A stretch of 43,993 bases of DNA from CAITNM01 sp964446295 (GTDB lineage: Bacteria; Pseudomonadota; Alphaproteobacteria; Paracaedibacterales; CAITNM01): positions 1-43,993 of the forward strand of contig CAYUNR010000004.1 of the NCBI GenBank assembly GCA_964446295.1. Reading direction: 5' to 3'. Made by a program: the position numbers and the translations under genes. The first letter of the stretch is position 1. Every line of letters begins with the position of its first letter. A model generated the notes under the pieces. It searched no databases. It was not told where the DNA came from and worked only from the letters and a program-made list of their open reading frames with translations. Below, piece by piece: positions 15,996-24,263 of the stretch.

Positions 15996-17372
15996 GTGAA
16001 GGTAATTATACTTGGTGCAGGTCAGGTAGGATTTAGCATTGCGCGCTATTTAGTTCAAGAACATAATCATATTACTGTTGTTGATAATTCTCCCCAAGTT
16101 CTTGATATAATTTCTGACAAACTAGATGTTCAGCCGATTCTTGGCTTTGCGTCTTACCCCGATGTGCTTGATCGGGCAGGCGCTAAAGAAGCTGATTTGA
16201 TTATTGCAGTTACTTCTTCGGATGAGGTAAACATGATTGCATGTGAGGTTGCAAAAAATCTATTTAATGTTCCTATGAAAATAGCACGAGTGCGACATCA
16301 AAACTATTTACACTCTGCTTGGTCTGAAATGTTAGCATTAAAACAATCGACCATTGACGTGATCATTTCGCCGGAAGTTGAGGTTGCTCAAACAATTAGC
16401 AGAAATCTGCGTGTTCCCGGTGCTTTTGATGTTATTTCTTTGGTTGATGAGTCTCTTAAACTTATTGGAGTTCGGTGTTTAGCTCATTCGGGTATTGTAA
16501 ATACACCTATAAAACATATTAGTTCACTATACCCCAACCTTGATTTGGCAATCGTTCTTATAAAACGGGAAGAGCAAATTATTTTTCCTTCGTCACGTGA
16601 TCATCTCTTGGTTGACGATGAAGTGTATGTTATTGCGCCACGAGAGCAGCTTAATGAAATTATGGAGACCTTTGGATATTCAACATCCGAAAGCCGAGAA
16701 ATTCTAATTGTAGGAGGTGGAAATATTGGATTAAACCTTGCGATTGGTATGGAAAAAGAATATCGCAATGTTCATGCGCGTATTATTGAAAAAGATCCAA
16801 AACGATGCGAACAAATTGCACGCTTTTTAAAGCGCACAGAAATTTTACACGGTGATGCTTTAGATTATGATTTGCTTCAAGAAGCTAATATTGAAAATTG
16901 TGAAACAGTTATTGCTGTCAGTAATGATGATAAGGTTAATATACTATCATCTTTAATTAGTAAGCGGCATGGGGCAAAGCGTTCATTGGCCCTTTTAAAT
17001 AACATGCAATATGCTTCAATGGTTACATCTTTGGGAGTTGATGCTGTAATCAGTCCCAAGGCTTTGACTGTGTCTACTATATTGAGACATGTTAGGGAGG
17101 GGAATTTACAAAGCATACACCCTATAGCTGAAGGAAATGTCGTTGTTATTGAAGCGCGCGCAAGAGAAACCAGTCACATTATCGGTCTTGATATTGAAGA
17201 TGTTACAATTGCTTCAGAAATTATGGTTGTGGCGTTGATACGTGAGGATACCTTACATTTTTTGCCTGATCGTATGAATATCAGTGCAAATGATAAGCTT
17301 ATTATTGTTACTCAAAAAGAATCCGTCCATAAGATTGAGAAATTATTCTCTATTCGCCCATATTATTTATAA
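15996..17372 (+). CDS. trkA: Trk potassium uptake regulator TrkA
   Basis: 458 residues from a GTG start 3 bases after the ntrX stop. TrkA is the cytosolic NAD(H)-binding gate of the TrkH/TrkG potassium channel. Two RCK modules are visible, each with an N-terminal Rossmann motif: IILGAGQVGFSIARYL at the start and ILIVGGGNIGLNLAI near residue 233, each followed by a TrkA_C domain. Full-length two-RCK architecture matches the ~458 residues of E. coli TrkA. The ntrY-ntrX-trkA order is common in alphaproteobacteria. No trkH is in the window. Confidence 0.95.
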   Translation: MKVIILGAGQVGFSIARYLVQEHNHITVVDNSPQVLDIISDKLDVQPILGFASYPDVLDRAGAKEADLIIAVTSSDEVNMIACEVAKNLFNVPMKIARVRHQNYLHSAWSEMLALKQSTIDVIISPEVEVAQTISRNLRVPGAFDVISLVDESLKLIGVRCLAHSGIVNTPIKHISSLYPNLDLAIVLIKREEQIIFPSSRDHLLVDDEVYVIAPREQLNEIMETFGYSTSESREILIVGGGNIGLNLAIGMEKEYRNVHARIIEKDPKRCEQIARFLKRTEILHGDALDYDLLQEANIENCETVIAVSNDDKVNILSSLISKRHGAKRSLALLNNMQYASMVTSLGVDAVISPKALTVSTILRHVREGNLQSIHPIAEGNVVVIEARARETSHIIGLDIEDVTIASEIMVVALIREDTLHFLPDRMNISANDKLIIVTQKESVHKIEKLFSIRPYYL

Positions 17373-17387
17373 AACCGTGAGATAAAT

Positions 17388-17987
17388 ATGCGATTTTTTC
17401 TGTTTGTGTTATTTTTGTTTTTCAACGCTAGTTTTGCAGATGCACCATCTTCTATTGATGGTATTAAATTAAAGAAAATCGAAGACTTTTTAAGCTCCAT
17501 GATAAGCCTTGAGGCTGATATAAAGATGGATATTGATTCAGGAAACAAACATGTTCCTGCTGAACGTCATGAAGGAAAAATTTGGCTTGATCGTGGAAAT
17601 GGCTTATTGCGTATTAATTACGGAAAAAGCTCTATGGTGGCAAAAAATGGCACGTTAGTTGTGCAACAAGAAAACGAACGCCCTCAAGAATACATGACTG
17701 ATGATACGCCGGCAGGTATTCTTTTGTGTCCTAAAATTGATTTCGAAAGCAAAGGTATTGTTGTCAAAAGTTTAACATTAATAAAGGATCTTTGGCAGCT
17801 TTCTTTAAATTACGAAAGTCCAGTTGGGCCTGTCCCGGTAGTTTTATATTTTAGGCCTAATCCTGTTATGGTTTTGATGGGGTGGACCATTCAAAACCCA
17901 GATGGATCAGTAACAAATGTGTACTTAAACCCCGATAAAACTCATATGGCGATTAAAATCGATCCATCTGTTTTTAAACTAGATTAG
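17388..17987 (+). CDS. LolA-like outer-membrane lipoprotein carrier
   Basis: 199 residues with a clear signal peptide (MRFFLFVLFLFFNASFA, cut near residue 18). The rest fits the LolA/LolB fold family: an early helix with DFLSSMISLEADIKMDID, then alternating beta strands including GKIWLDRGNGLLRINYG, typical of alphaproteobacterial LolA ('G...l.rPgrlR..Y'). LolA carries lipoproteins through the periplasm from LolCDE to the outer membrane. It lies 15 bases after trkA and probably shares that transcript. The exact assignment as LolA rather than a paralog is likely but not proved. Confidence 0.75.
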   Translation: MRFFLFVLFLFFNASFADAPSSIDGIKLKKIEDFLSSMISLEADIKMDIDSGNKHVPAERHEGKIWLDRGNGLLRINYGKSSMVAKNGTLVVQQENERPQEYMTDDTPAGILLCPKIDFESKGIVVKSLTLIKDLWQLSLNYESPVGPVPVVLYFRPNPVMVLMGWTIQNPDGSVTNVYLNPDKTHMAIKIDPSVFKLD

Positions 17988-17989
17988 TT

Positions 17990-18325
17990 TCATTTTTCTC
18001 TGTTTTTAGATTCGCATGCAGCAGTTAGTGCTTTGCTGAATTTTTTTGCTTTTTTCCCTAAAATACGTCTTGTCGCTGCCTGCATACTTTGATCGCATCC
18101 TACTCTATTTGCCATATCAGCAGCGCCATGTACTAGAAAAATTGCATTCTTGCCAAATAGCCTTAGTAAATTTTTTTTACTGTAGAACAGTCTGCTTTTT
18201 TTTAATTTATCTGATCTTAAAGTATGGATTTCTAGGAGTGATAAAGTATCTACTTCTTTGCAGATGCTAACGTTAAATACAGCAATTAGACTTATGCATA
18301 TAAATTTTTTAATGTATGAATTCAT
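17990..18325 (-). CDS. Small secreted protein of unknown function
   Basis: 111 residues. A signal peptide is evident (MNSYIKKFICISLIAVFNVSICK, ~21 residues). The mature part is short, basic and Leu-rich, ending in a Lys-rich segment (RILGKKAKKFSKALTA). The segment ANRVGCDQSMQAATRRIL may be a small helical unit. I do not recognise the family. It is convergent with the lolA-like gene (2 bases between stops) and its upstream side is the 320-base AT-rich gap. Confidence 0.6.
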   Translation of the reverse strand: MNSYIKKFICISLIAVFNVSICKEVDTLSLLEIHTLRSDKLKKSRLFYSKKNLLRLFGKNAIFLVHGAADMANRVGCDQSMQAATRRILGKKAKKFSKALTAACESKNREK

Positions 18326-18645
18326 AAAAAAACACTGAATATCAATATAAGCATTGTAAGATTATTTTTTTAATATTTTATTAATATCTATTTTTGAAAT
18401 GAAAATATTGTAAATATAAAAAATAAATTTTTTTAAAAGAACAAACGTTATTCATGTTATTACTGATAAAATACAAAAAAAAATTGTAAACAAAAATAAA
18501 TGTATGTTTTATATTTATGGATAAGTTAAAAAAACTTGCTTGTCATTATGTATTTATGGTTTAATAAAAGAAAACAAAATATAGTGCCAGAAAGCTACAT
18601 GCTTAATAAAACTGGCCGTTAAGATCTGCTGGAGATATTTTATTT
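18326..18645. other. 320-base AT-rich intergenic region upstream of the RNase E gene
   Basis: No gene is supported here. The region is extremely A+T rich with long T and A runs and no reading frame of note. It sits between two divergent genes, so it must hold both promoters. A TATAGT (18580-18585) and a TTGTCA (18540-18545) are the best -10 and -35 like words, but they are not well spaced with each other. RNase E genes often carry long structured leaders used for autoregulation; I see no strong stem here. The last 15 bases before the rne ATG contain CTGGAGA, a usable ribosome binding site. Confidence 0.5.
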
Positions 18646-20739
18646 ATGAGTAAAAAATTATTAATTGACGCGGCTCATGTTGAAGAAACAAGGGTTGCTG
18701 TCGTTGAAGACACTTGTCTAGAAGAATTTGATTCTGAACATTTTAGTAAAAAACAACTGAAATCCAATATATATTTAGCAAAGGTCATACGTATTGAGCC
18801 TTCACTGCAGGCTGCTTTTGTTGAGTACGGAGGCGATAAGCACGGGTTTCTATCTTTTGCTGAAATTCACCCTGATTATTACAGAATCCCTGTGTCTGAT
18901 CGAAAAAACTTAACTGAAGAGATCACAAAAGAAAATTCTGATAGTAGTGCTGGTGAAAACTCAGAAATTTCTGAAGAAGACGAACTGTCAGTAAAGCCAA
19001 AGCGTAGTTACAAATACAAAATTCAAGAAGTTATTCAAAAACGACAAATTTTGCTAGTGCAAGTTGTTAAAGAGCAGCGCGCCAATAAAGGTGCAGCATT
19101 ATCTACGTTTCTATCTTTGGCTGGGCGCTATTGCGTATTGATACCAAATGCAGGCACACGTAATGGTGGCATTTCTAGAAAAATTCAAGACGACACAGAT
19201 CGTAAGAGATTGAAAGAAGTTTTAAATGATTTAGATGTTCCGGAAGGCATGAGTCTTATTGTGCGTACTGCAGGTCAGGAACGTTCAAAAATTGAAATAC
19301 GTCGTGATTATGAATATTTAATTCACGTGTGGGAAGAAATTCGCGCTAAAACATTAGTATCCATTGCGCCATGTTTAATTCACGAAGAAGGCGATCTTGT
19401 TAAGCGAGCTATTCGTGATATTTATACGCGTGAAATAGATGAAGTTCTTATTGAAGGTGAAGAGGCCTACAAAGAAGCCAAAGCTTTCATGAAAATCTTA
19501 ATGCCGAGCCATGCTAAAAAAGTAAAGCTTTATAAGGATGCGCAAACGCCACTATTCCATAAATTTAAAGTTGAGCAGCACATTGAAAAAATGATGTTTC
19601 CAAAGGTTGATTTACCTTCTGGTGGCTCAATCGTGATTAATCATACAGAAGCGTTAGTTGCTATAGATGTAAACTCTGGGCGGTCTACAAGAGAACGCAA
19701 TATAGATGTGACGGCACTTAAAACAAACCTTGAAGCTGCGCAAGAAATTGCACGTCAACTTCGTTTACGCGACTTATCTGGATTACTCGTAATTGACTTC
19801 ATCGATATGGATGATAATAACCATATTCAGCAAGTTGAACGCAAATTAAAAGAGGCTTTAAAGCCTGATCGTGCGCGCATTCAAATAGGAAGAATAAGTC
19901 ATTTTGGTTTGCTAGAGCTTTCTCGGCAGAGGTTGCGACCAAGCTTAATGGAAACTCATACTTCTCCGTGTGCGCATTGCCATGGCACCGGAATAGTTCG
20001 CTCAACTGAATCTTTGTCACTACAGGTACTACGAGTAATTGAACGAGAGGCTATTAAAGGAAGGGCTGCTGAAATTCAAGCGGCTGTTCCAAAAGGTGTT
20101 GATTTATATCTGCTTAACCAAAAGCGTCGAGAAATTACGTTGATCGAGAATCGTTTTGATGTGTCTGTTTATGTTACACGTGAAAATATTGCCTTGGCGC
20201 CATTTTTCCGTGTAGATGTGGTCAAGGCAAAAGAAAACGTAGCCATTCGAGATGATTCTCAAACAGTTGACATTATAGCAGAGCAATCAAGTAAAACCGG
20301 AACTGTGACAGCAGTACAAGAGTCGGGCGAAACTGATACTGCACAAGAACACTCCAACGCAAGAAAGCGCCCTAATAATAGACATAAAAGAAAGCATCCT
20401 CAGCACAGAGCGCCTAATGCAGAGCAAACTGCTGATATGAATCAACAATCAGAAACAGAAGTTGTTGTGCAAAAACCTATTAAAAAACACAACGTTTCTT
20501 CAAAAGATAAGTCTGTAGCTAGTATTGAAAACCCCGAGGAGAGCGACACATCATCAATTCAAGGTGCAGATATAATTGCTCCTCAGTTTGGGAAGAAGCG
20601 TCGTCGTTACCGCGGAAATCGTAAACGAAAAGATGGTGTCATGGCAGCTGAAGGAAGTGCTTCAGTAGAAATAACCAAAACTGAATCTTCAGATAATTCG
20701 CCAAAAAAAAAAAATTGGCTTAGGCGGCTTTTAGACTAA
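18646..20739 (+). CDS. rne: Ribonuclease E/G family endoribonuclease
   Basis: 697 residues. RNase E cleaves single-stranded AU-rich RNA in mRNA decay and rRNA/tRNA maturation. The catalytic half is complete: an S1 domain (about 35-150) interrupted by an acidic, low-complexity insert (DSSAGENSEISEEDE), the metal-binding aspartates in AIDVNSG (D341) and VIDFIDMDD (D384), and the Zn-link CAHC (442-445). After ~residue 535 the protein is hydrophilic and disordered, with basic stretches (RPNNRHKRKHPQHR, KKRRRYRGNRKRK) that would bind RNA, and a final WLRRLLD. The tail is shorter than in free-living alphaproteobacteria. An A12 run occurs at 20703-20714. The stop overlaps the flgE stop by 4 bases. 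Confidence 0.92.
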   Translation: MSKKLLIDAAHVEETRVAVVEDTCLEEFDSEHFSKKQLKSNIYLAKVIRIEPSLQAAFVEYGGDKHGFLSFAEIHPDYYRIPVSDRKNLTEEITKENSDSSAGENSEISEEDELSVKPKRSYKYKIQEVIQKRQILLVQVVKEQRANKGAALSTFLSLAGRYCVLIPNAGTRNGGISRKIQDDTDRKRLKEVLNDLDVPEGMSLIVRTAGQERSKIEIRRDYEYLIHVWEEIRAKTLVSIAPCLIHEEGDLVKRAIRDIYTREIDEVLIEGEEAYKEAKAFMKILMPSHAKKVKLYKDAQTPLFHKFKVEQHIEKMMFPKVDLPSGGSIVINHTEALVAIDVNSGRSTRERNIDVTALKTNLEAAQEIARQLRLRDLSGLLVIDFIDMDDNNHIQQVERKLKEALKPDRARIQIGRISHFGLLELSRQRLRPSLMETHTSPCAHCHGTGIVRSTESLSLQVLRVIEREAIKGRAAEIQAAVPKGVDLYLLNQKRREITLIENRFDVSVYVTRENIALAPFFRVDVVKAKENVAIRDDSQTVDIIAEQSSKTGTVTAVQESGETDTAQEHSNARKRPNNRHKRKHPQHRAPNAEQTADMNQQSETEVVVQKPIKKHNVSSKDKSVASIENPEESDTSSIQGADIIAPQFGKKRRRYRGNRKRKDGVMAAEGSASVEITKTESSDNSPKKKNWLRRLLD

Positions 20740-22013
20740 CTGCGGAGCGAATTTATTAGTTCCCATAGATCTTTTTTACCGCTATAAGCTGTGATGATGT
20801 TGTTGAATTGCTGTTGACGCTCAATCATTTTTGCCATTTGAGGTATCGTTTCAATTGTGCTGCTTTCTAGTGCTCCTACAGCTAGATTTCCTGCGATAGC
20901 TTCACCAATGTATGCATAAGTCACATCTCCTGACTTTTTTATGTTTGGTAAATACAAGCCGTATTCTAGCATTTCTAGTCCATCTGGATTGTTGAATACG
21001 CCGACTGCTAAGCGACCAACTAATTCAGATTGACCATTGTCAAATTTTGCATACAGATTTCCGCTTTCTTCCGTTTCTAAAGACTTAAAAACGCCCGCTG
21101 CATGACCATCTACTTTAACTTGTAAGCGTGATTGTCCGCCTTTCAAACGTATAATTCCATCAGGTTGTCCTACGGTTCCTAGATTCATTTTTGCATTGAT
21201 AGAAGAGCTTTCTGGGCATGTAATGCTTAATGCAGGGGGAGTTGCATTATCATTAAAACTAGCAGGGCATCCATTAGCATCAAACTTAATTGTTACAGGA
21301 CTGCTTGCACTATAGTCACCATTTACAGTTGATCCAACAGGTGCTTGAATTTTTAGTGACCAAGATTGGCCACTACTGCCTCCATCAGACCAATCGGCAT
21401 TTCGTGTGAATACATAATTAAGTGTTCTAGGGGTGCCGGATGAGTCAAACACAGTGATGGCTCTAGTAACGCTATCCCCTTCTGCTCCACTTAATCCACA
21501 TCTGAATGAAATTTGCGAAGTTGCTACTGCACTTGACGTCATATTTGAACAATCTAGAACGCTTAAATCTCCAGGTGTTGCTGGCAACACTCCGTTTACT
21601 GCTGGTGTGTATAATAACTTCATTCCGAAGTGATTTTGCATTTGATTTTTTGCGTTGTAATCAAATGTTCCAACACGTGTAAAAAATTGATTGCCATCTG
21701 CATCTTGTACCGGAAAAAAAGACGCATCGCCTAGTAATGATAAATGCGTTTTTACTTGTGAGTCCATTGGGGTTCCGGCACCTCGAATATAATACTGCAC
21801 ATCGTTTTCTAATACACCCGCTGCTTCTCCACCCATATAAGAATAATAGACGTTCTGAAAAGTATTACGAGAGCGTCCGGCGATTGTGGATTCAGCAGCT
21901 AAGTTATGGGCTGTATCATTGGTGGCCTTTGCTATGTTGTTTAGAGCAACTGCATCTCTGTTTAAAGCTCCTGTTAGGGTTGAGTTATCAAAGCGTGAAA
22001 CGGCATCTGTCAT
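20736..22013 (-). CDS. flgE: Flagellar hook protein FlgE (divergent)
   Basis: 425 residues. FlgE polymerises into the flagellar hook. Family signals: a central FFPVQDADGNQFFTRVGTFD segment (the 'yTR.G.F..d' motif), a FlgE D2-like beta domain around 180-300, and a C-terminal helix (ALESSTIETIPQMAKMIERQQQFNNIITAY) like the hook/rod C-terminus. The N-terminus (TGALNRDAVALNNIAKATNDTAHNLAAESTI) is unusual: the rod/hook 'NNIAN..T.GFK' motif is only loosely kept. It shares one base with the flgD stop and is last in the fliK-like, flgD, flgE run. Stop codons of flgE and rne overlap by 4 bases. Confidence 0.85.
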   Translation of the reverse strand: MTDAVSRFDNSTLTGALNRDAVALNNIAKATNDTAHNLAAESTIAGRSRNTFQNVYYSYMGGEAAGVLENDVQYYIRGAGTPMDSQVKTHLSLLGDASFFPVQDADGNQFFTRVGTFDYNAKNQMQNHFGMKLLYTPAVNGVLPATPGDLSVLDCSNMTSSAVATSQISFRCGLSGAEGDSVTRAITVFDSSGTPRTLNYVFTRNADWSDGGSSGQSWSLKIQAPVGSTVNGDYSASSPVTIKFDANGCPASFNDNATPPALSITCPESSSINAKMNLGTVGQPDGIIRLKGGQSRLQVKVDGHAAGVFKSLETEESGNLYAKFDNGQSELVGRLAVGVFNNPDGLEMLEYGLYLPNIKKSGDVTYAYIGEAIAGNLAVGALESSTIETIPQMAKMIERQQQFNNIITAYSGKKDLWELINSLRS

Positions 22014-22831
22014 TATACGTCCTCACTTACTGTGCTTTTAGGTAACAATGTGGTATCGCCTCCATAAACAGAAAGCATCTGCTGAATAGGTTTGTTTCCA
22101 CTGTAATAAACGGGAAGTCTTCCATTCTTAGCCGGATCAAAACGCACTTCTTCTATTCTTTTTGGTACGTACAAAGATACAGGAATATTTTTCCCTTCTT
22201 CATCTTCAATTGAGGCATGAACTGTATAACCGCCAGATTCTGCGACTTCTCCGTCTTCATTAAGCCCATCCCACCTTAGATATTGAATGCCTGGTTGCTC
22301 ATCAATCCTCCATTCTCTTAATGTTTTGCCACCCAAATCTGATAATGTAACATGCACGATTCCTTCTTGTTCAGGCACATCAATCGCAAAGTCTATGGCT
22401 CTGTCTTTGAATTCAAGTTTGTTGTCCTTAATTAAAGCGTCTTTTCCTACCTGATTGCTCATAGACAAATATAGTTGTTGCAGGGCCATTTTGTTGCCAT
22501 CTTCTTGCATTGCAGCACGTTGCATATTGCCGGTAGCATTAAGCATGTCTAACATGCTTCTTAGCATATCTGTGGTGTTGAATTTATCGTCCCCCAAAGG
22601 TACTCTTCCTTTTACGTAAGCCAGCACCATTTCCTGGATGCCTTTAACAGTTTTCTTAATGTCTTTTTCAAGTGGACTGCCTTGACCTTTTGTAAAGGTA
22701 TCAATGTCCGCATTTTTCAATAAATCATTAAAAGGCGTTTGGCTAATTTCTTTTTCTTCGGGGAAATAATTTTTTAAATTAATATTCGAGCGAAAATCCT
22801 GAGAACCTATTACGCTTACATTGCCTGGCAT
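22013..22831 (-). CDS. flgD: Flagellar hook-capping protein FlgD
   Basis: 272 residues. FlgD caps the growing hook so that FlgE can assemble, then is discarded. The N-terminal part contains the family's helical region (MLRSMLDMLNATGNMQRAA; ALQQLYLSMSNQVGKDAL), and the C-terminal part has the FlgD Ig-like segment with WDGLNEDGEVAESGGYTV, a strong match to the 'W.G.d..G..vp.G.Y' motif. It begins 13 bases after the fliK-like gene and overlaps flgE by one base, so the three are probably co-transcribed. Confidence 0.9.
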   Translation of the reverse strand: MPGNVSVIGSQDFRSNINLKNYFPEEKEISQTPFNDLLKNADIDTFTKGQGSPLEKDIKKTVKGIQEMVLAYVKGRVPLGDDKFNTTDMLRSMLDMLNATGNMQRAAMQEDGNKMALQQLYLSMSNQVGKDALIKDNKLEFKDRAIDFAIDVPEQEGIVHVTLSDLGGKTLREWRIDEQPGIQYLRWDGLNEDGEVAESGGYTVHASIEDEEGKNIPVSLYVPKRIEEVRFDPAKNGRLPVYYSGNKPIQQMLSVYGGDTTLLPKSTVSEDV

Positions 22832-22844
22832 TTTTTTTATTCCT

Positions 22845-23825
22845 TCATATTGATTTTATTAAACTGGGGCCATTAAATTGCATTCTAGATGGGTCAATGG
22901 CATACCCTTCTTTAGTTATAATGTTCATAAATTCTTCTCGGTGCTGAGCAAACAGGGCAACGACTTCATTATTTGATCCTGAAAACATCACGCGCATAGC
23001 GCCTTTAATACCATCTTGGTTTGTTGTTTTGCGATCAAAGCGCATGTGAATATCCACAATTCCATCGGGGTGTTTAATCGGCACGGTAATGTGTGGGTAT
23101 TGAGTATTGAGTTGTTGTTGAAATTTTTCTTTCACATCACGCAGCACATCGATTTCTTCTCTGCGTAGCAAACTTGCATGTTCACTGCGAGAGACAGCAT
23201 TTGCTTTTATGGGAGTTTTTGATTTTTCATTTGTACCATTGAATCCATTAGAATCATTTCCACTATTTTCATGTTGTGACTGTGCATGAATAGCGCCGAC
23301 TAAACCCATTGAAGTTTTATCACTGCTTATTGAAGAAGCTAGAGTAATTAGCGGGTCTGTTGCTATACGAGAACCATATCCTTTGTCGGCAACTTGTCTT
23401 GGGAGTTGCACAATAGGAGCTGAATTTAAAACTTCTAAAAGTCTTGGAGTATCGGTTAAAGGGATACGATTGTGTTTGTCAAAATACTGTATTGCATCGG
23501 GTTTAGTATCAAGTGTGTGCTTAGATTTATGCTTATCGTTGCTTTTTTGCAAAGAATCATTTTCTGGGCCAAAACGATGATTTTGCAATGTTGTTGCTAA
23601 CTTTGTTGCATCAGAAATTTTGCCGTATATTTGAGACGATGAGCTTTCTAAAAAAGAATTAAAATCTTCATGAACTGGAGCGCGAACACCTAAGCCTTTA
23701 ATTTGAGATAAGAATCTTAAATCGGGTGGTAGATATTTTACTGTAGTGTCTTGTTCTGGTGTATTTTTCTGCGCGCGCGTAAGAGCATGGGCTTTCACTC
23801 CATGGAGTGATACATTTTGTACCAT
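22845..23825 (-). CDS. fliK: FliK-like flagellar hook-length control protein
   Basis: 326 residues. FliK measures hook length and switches export specificity. The long N-terminal part (to ~215) is hydrophilic, low complexity and poorly conserved, as is usual for FliK. The C-terminal ~100 residues (ITVPIKHPDGIVDIHMRFDRK, then MRVMFSGSNNEVVALFAQHREEFMNII) have the alternating pattern of the FliK C-terminal domain: a beta segment followed by a helix and a final 'G'. Assignment rests on this and on position directly upstream of flgD. It is shorter than typical FliK. Confidence 0.6.
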   Translation of the reverse strand: MVQNVSLHGVKAHALTRAQKNTPEQDTTVKYLPPDLRFLSQIKGLGVRAPVHEDFNSFLESSSSQIYGKISDATKLATTLQNHRFGPENDSLQKSNDKHKSKHTLDTKPDAIQYFDKHNRIPLTDTPRLLEVLNSAPIVQLPRQVADKGYGSRIATDPLITLASSISSDKTSMGLVGAIHAQSQHENSGNDSNGFNGTNEKSKTPIKANAVSRSEHASLLRREEIDVLRDVKEKFQQQLNTQYPHITVPIKHPDGIVDIHMRFDRKTTNQDGIKGAMRVMFSGSNNEVVALFAQHREEFMNIITKEGYAIDPSRMQFNGPSLIKSI

Positions 23826-23879
23826 AACCTACTCTTATTTTTGCTTTGTTCTAGCAATTGCAAAGGTTATGCCATGGCA

Positions 23880-23913
23880 ATAAAAAAGCCCTACACAAGG
23901 CAGGGCTTTTTTG
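23880..23913 (-). terminator. Intrinsic terminator downstream of the Ala-rich peptide gene (bidirectional)
   Basis: A run of A, stem AGCCCT, a 9-base loop, AGGGCT and a T run. It can terminate on both strands; on the minus strand it comes 21 bases after the stop of the 82-residue gene at 23934 and before the fliK-like gene. Confidence 0.85.
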
Positions 23914-23933
23914 AAAAAAGATTTCTGACGAAA

Positions 23934-24182
23934 CTATTTCTTTTTTTTATCTGTAGCCGGAGCAGCTGGAGTAGCGTCATCAGCAACTACTGGAGTAGCC
24001 GTAGCAGCTAGAGTAGCGTCAGCAGCAACCACTGGAGCTTTAGCAGCATCAGCAGCAACTACTGGAGCTGCAGCATCTTTAGCAGCTGAAGTAGTATCAG
24101 CTGGTTTAGTTTCAACTGGTTTGGTTTCAGCAGCAACAAGAGCAGCTGTAGTAACGATAGCAAGAAGAGCTTGCTTTAACAT
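23934..24182 (-). CDS. Small secreted Ala-rich repeat protein
   Basis: 82 residues. An N-terminal signal peptide (MLKQALLAIVTTAALVAAE, cut after ~18) precedes a mature chain of almost only Ala, Thr, Val, Pro, Asp and Lys, with three copies of an APVVAADA-like unit and a KKKK tail. No enzyme motif is present. The gene has a strong isolated expression unit: TTGTCA-17-TAGAAT promoter, AAGGAG ribosome binding site 6 bases before the ATG, and an intrinsic terminator. This suggests an abundant periplasmic or surface peptide. Family unknown to me. Confidence 0.75.
   Translation of the reverse strand: MLKQALLAIVTTAALVAAETKPVETKPADTTSAAKDAAAPVVAADAAKAPVVAADATLAATATPVVADDATPAAPATDKKKK
23977..24067. 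repeat. Three direct repeats of ~19 bp inside the Ala-rich gene
   Basis: TCAGCAGCAACTACTGGAG occurs nearly identically at 23977-23995, 24019-24037 and 24049-24067. Offsets of 42 and 30 bases keep the reading frame, so copy number could change without disrupting the protein. They encode the repeated PVVA(A/D)DA unit on the minus strand. Confidence 0.75.
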
Positions 24183-24188
24183 GGTATT

Positions 24189-24194
24189 CTCCTT
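24189..24194 (-). promoter_or_regulatory. Strong Shine-Dalgarno site of the Ala-rich gene
   Basis: AAGGAG on the minus strand, 6 bases upstream of the ATG at 24182. One of the best ribosome binding sites in the window and it fixes the start codon. Confidence 0.85.
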
Positions 24195-24226
24195 AAATTA
24201 AATTTGAATAAAAAACTTACAGCGTC

Positions 24227-24255
24227 ATTCTATTAACCGTAAGCTTCACTGACAA
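24227..24255 (-). promoter_or_regulatory. Strong sigma70-type promoter of the Ala-rich gene
   Basis: Minus strand: -35 TTGTCA (24250-24255), exactly 17 bases, -10 TAGAAT (24227-24232). Each hexamer matches consensus at five of six positions. Confidence 0.75.
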
Positions 24256-24263
24256 GAGGTATT

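Noticed and set aside
18326..18645. Replication origin in the AT-rich gap
   Set aside because: AT-rich and in the parABS neighbourhood, but I found no cluster of DnaA boxes (TTATNCACA) here and no dnaA, hemE or other origin-flanking gene.
20172..20187. Near-parS sequence TGTTACACGTGAAAAT in the RNase E gene
   Set aside because: Matches the parS consensus only up to position 14; the right end breaks the palindrome. A third parS ~9 kb away is possible but a coding coincidence (YVTREN) is as likely.
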